A DNA stretch of 64,000 nucleotides, taken from contig CAZTEX010000006.1 of the NCBI GenBank assembly GCA_964612505.1, positions 1 to 64,000 on the forward strand, given 5' to 3'. Under the pieces are notes generated by a model, which saw nothing but the letters and a program-made list of their open reading frames with translations, searched no databases and was not told where the DNA came from. The translations under genes were made by a program, and so were the position numbers. Shown here piece after piece: positions 63,355 to 64,000 of the stretch. The DNA is from JAAZZY01 sp964612505. Lineage in GTDB: Bacteria > Chlamydiota > Chlamydiia > Chlamydiales > JAAZZY01. Every line of letters begins with the position of its first letter. The stretch's first letter is position 1.

Positions 63355-63395
63355 AAAAGAAAAACAAATCCCTTATAGTTGCCTATAAGGGATTT
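63355..63395 (-). terminator. Rho-independent terminator of groEL
   Basis: A perfect 13-bp stem (AAATCCCTTATAG at 63366-63378 with CTATAAGGGATTT at 63383-63395) and a 4-base loop are followed on the minus strand by a T-rich tract. It lies 25 bases after the groEL stop. Confidence 0.85.
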
Positions 63396-63419
63396 TACAT
63401 CCGTCGTCTGAGCTAGGGA

Positions 63420-64000
63420 TTAATAACCCATCCCCCCTGGCATAGCAGGCGCTGCAGGCTCATTTTCTTTTGGAAGGTCCACAATAGTAGCTTCTGTAGT
63501 CAATAGCATACCTGCAATAGAGGCAGCATTTTCTAGAGCACATCTAGCAACCTTCATCGGGTCTAAGATCCCCTCTTTCAGCATGTTTACATACTGATCG
63601 GTTAAGGCATTATACCCTTCATTAGTAGAAAGTTCTTTAACGCGTTGAAGAACAATCACACCTTCTTTACCTGCATTTTCGGCAATCTGCTTTAATGGAT
63701 AAGCCAAGGCATGAGCGATAATCATCGCTCCAGTACGCTGATCCCCTTCTAACTTCTTAGACATCTCTTCAACAGGCTTAATACAGCGAATATAAGCAGT
63801 TCCTCCTCCTGGAAGGATTCCCTCCTCAACAGCTGCGGCTGTTGCATGCTGAGCATCGTCCACTCTATCTTTCTTTTCTTTCATTTCGATTTCAGTGGCT
63901 GCTCCAACTCGAATCACAGCAACACCCCCTGCAAGTTTTGCAAGACGTTCCTGTAATTTTTCTTTATCGTAATCTGAAGTAGACTCTTCAATTTGTTTTT
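63420..64000 (-). CDS. groEL: Chaperonin GroEL (5' part beyond window)
   Basis: The frame is open through the right edge, so only the C-terminal 192 residues are seen; the last bases read as part of the segment KQIEESTSDYDKEKLQERLA. Conserved motifs are LAGGVAVIRVGAATE, ATAAAVEEGILPGGGTAYIR and NALTDQYVNMLKEGILDPMK. The tail ends PAMPGGMGY, a shortened form of the glycine-methionine tail. Chlamydiae carry several groEL genes; the tail suggests the main one, but this cannot be settled here. Confidence 0.97.
   Translation of the reverse strand, partial: KQIEESTSDYDKEKLQERLAKLAGGVAVIRVGAATEIEMKEKKDRVDDAQHATAAAVEEGILPGGGTAYIRCIKPVEEMSKKLEGDQRTGAMIIAHALAYPLKQIAENAGKEGVIVLQRVKELSTNEGYNALTDQYVNMLKEGILDPMKVARCALENAASIAGMLLTTEATIVDLPKENEPAAPAMPGGMGY

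Overview
The window looks like chromosomal DNA from a member of the Chlamydiae, most likely an amoeba-associated 'environmental' chlamydia of the Parachlamydiaceae type. The reasons are gene order and gene content. The S10-spc ribosomal cluster starts at rplC without rpsJ and lacks rpmD and rpsN. It is followed by an fmt-lpxA-fabZ-lpxC-lnt block, uhpC-dnaE, hisS-aspS-mip, uppS-cdsA-cmk-plsC, recR-bamA-skp-lpxD, a DnaQ-like exonuclease near an MsbA-like exporter, accA and an IHF/HU gene. These blocks match the order known from Chlamydiaceae. The sequence is visibly AT-rich. Features beyond the minimal Chlamydiaceae set (an L,D-transpeptidase, LpxI, a flavin amine oxidase, a secreted Nudix protein) favour an environmental lineage. 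The genus cannot be fixed from sequence reading alone.

Layout. 1-9658 (minus strand): one long ribosomal protein operon ending in secY, which runs off the left edge. 10050-15006 (minus): fmt, then lipid A and fatty acid genes and apolipoprotein N-acyltransferase. 15030-18105 (plus): an RNA m5C methyltransferase, a SurA-like periplasmic protein and ksgA. 18060-20204 (minus): two tandem D-Ala-D-Ala carboxypeptidase-family genes. 20294-22578: a loose accessory stretch with a long hairpin, an unknown acidic protein, a frameshifted orphan gene between two near-identical GC-rich hairpins, and an Hsp20 gene. 22579-29480 (minus): LptE-like and BamD-like envelope genes, dnaE and uhpC. 29787-31169 (minus): an isolated amine oxidase. 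31273-35394 (plus): a small membrane protein, hisS, aspS and mip. 35407-40411 (minus): Nudix, lpxI, trxA, plsC, cmk, cdsA and uppS. 40641-47918 (plus): recR, bamA, skp, lpxD, three small two-helix membrane proteins and fabI. 47923-51654 (minus): a membrane-anchored pseudokinase-TPR protein, an unknown large protein and a Cof-type HAD phosphatase. 51736-53183 (plus): a FliO-like protein, a 56-residue lipoprotein and the exonuclease. 53197-61100 (minus): a small unknown, an ABC exporter, accA, an L,D-transpeptidase, an unknown protein, IHF/HU and tyrS. 61266-62455 (plus): a small basic protein and a glyoxalase II-like hydrolase. 62479-64000 (minus): a periplasmic HAD-like protein and the 3' part of groEL, cut by the right edge.

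Functionally the window is dominated by envelope building: early lipid A steps (LpxA, LpxC, LpxD, LpxI), fatty acid and phospholipid synthesis (FabZ, FabI, AccA, PlsC, CdsA), outer-membrane assembly (BamA, a BamD-like protein, Skp, an LptE-like protein, a SurA-like protein), lipoprotein maturation (Lnt), peptidoglycan enzymes (two DacC/DacF-type proteins, an L,D-transpeptidase, UppS) and an MsbA-like exporter. The rest is translation and DNA maintenance.

The most unusual items are the trio of two-helix membrane proteins between lpxD and fabI (Inc-like candidates), the pseudokinase-TPR protein, the frameshifted orphan between matching hairpins, the MsbA-like exporter with an EF-hand-like insert, the secreted Nudix protein, and a FliO-like gene coupled to a tiny lipoprotein missed by ordinary length cut-offs. 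No tRNA, rRNA, CRISPR array, insertion sequence or phage was found.
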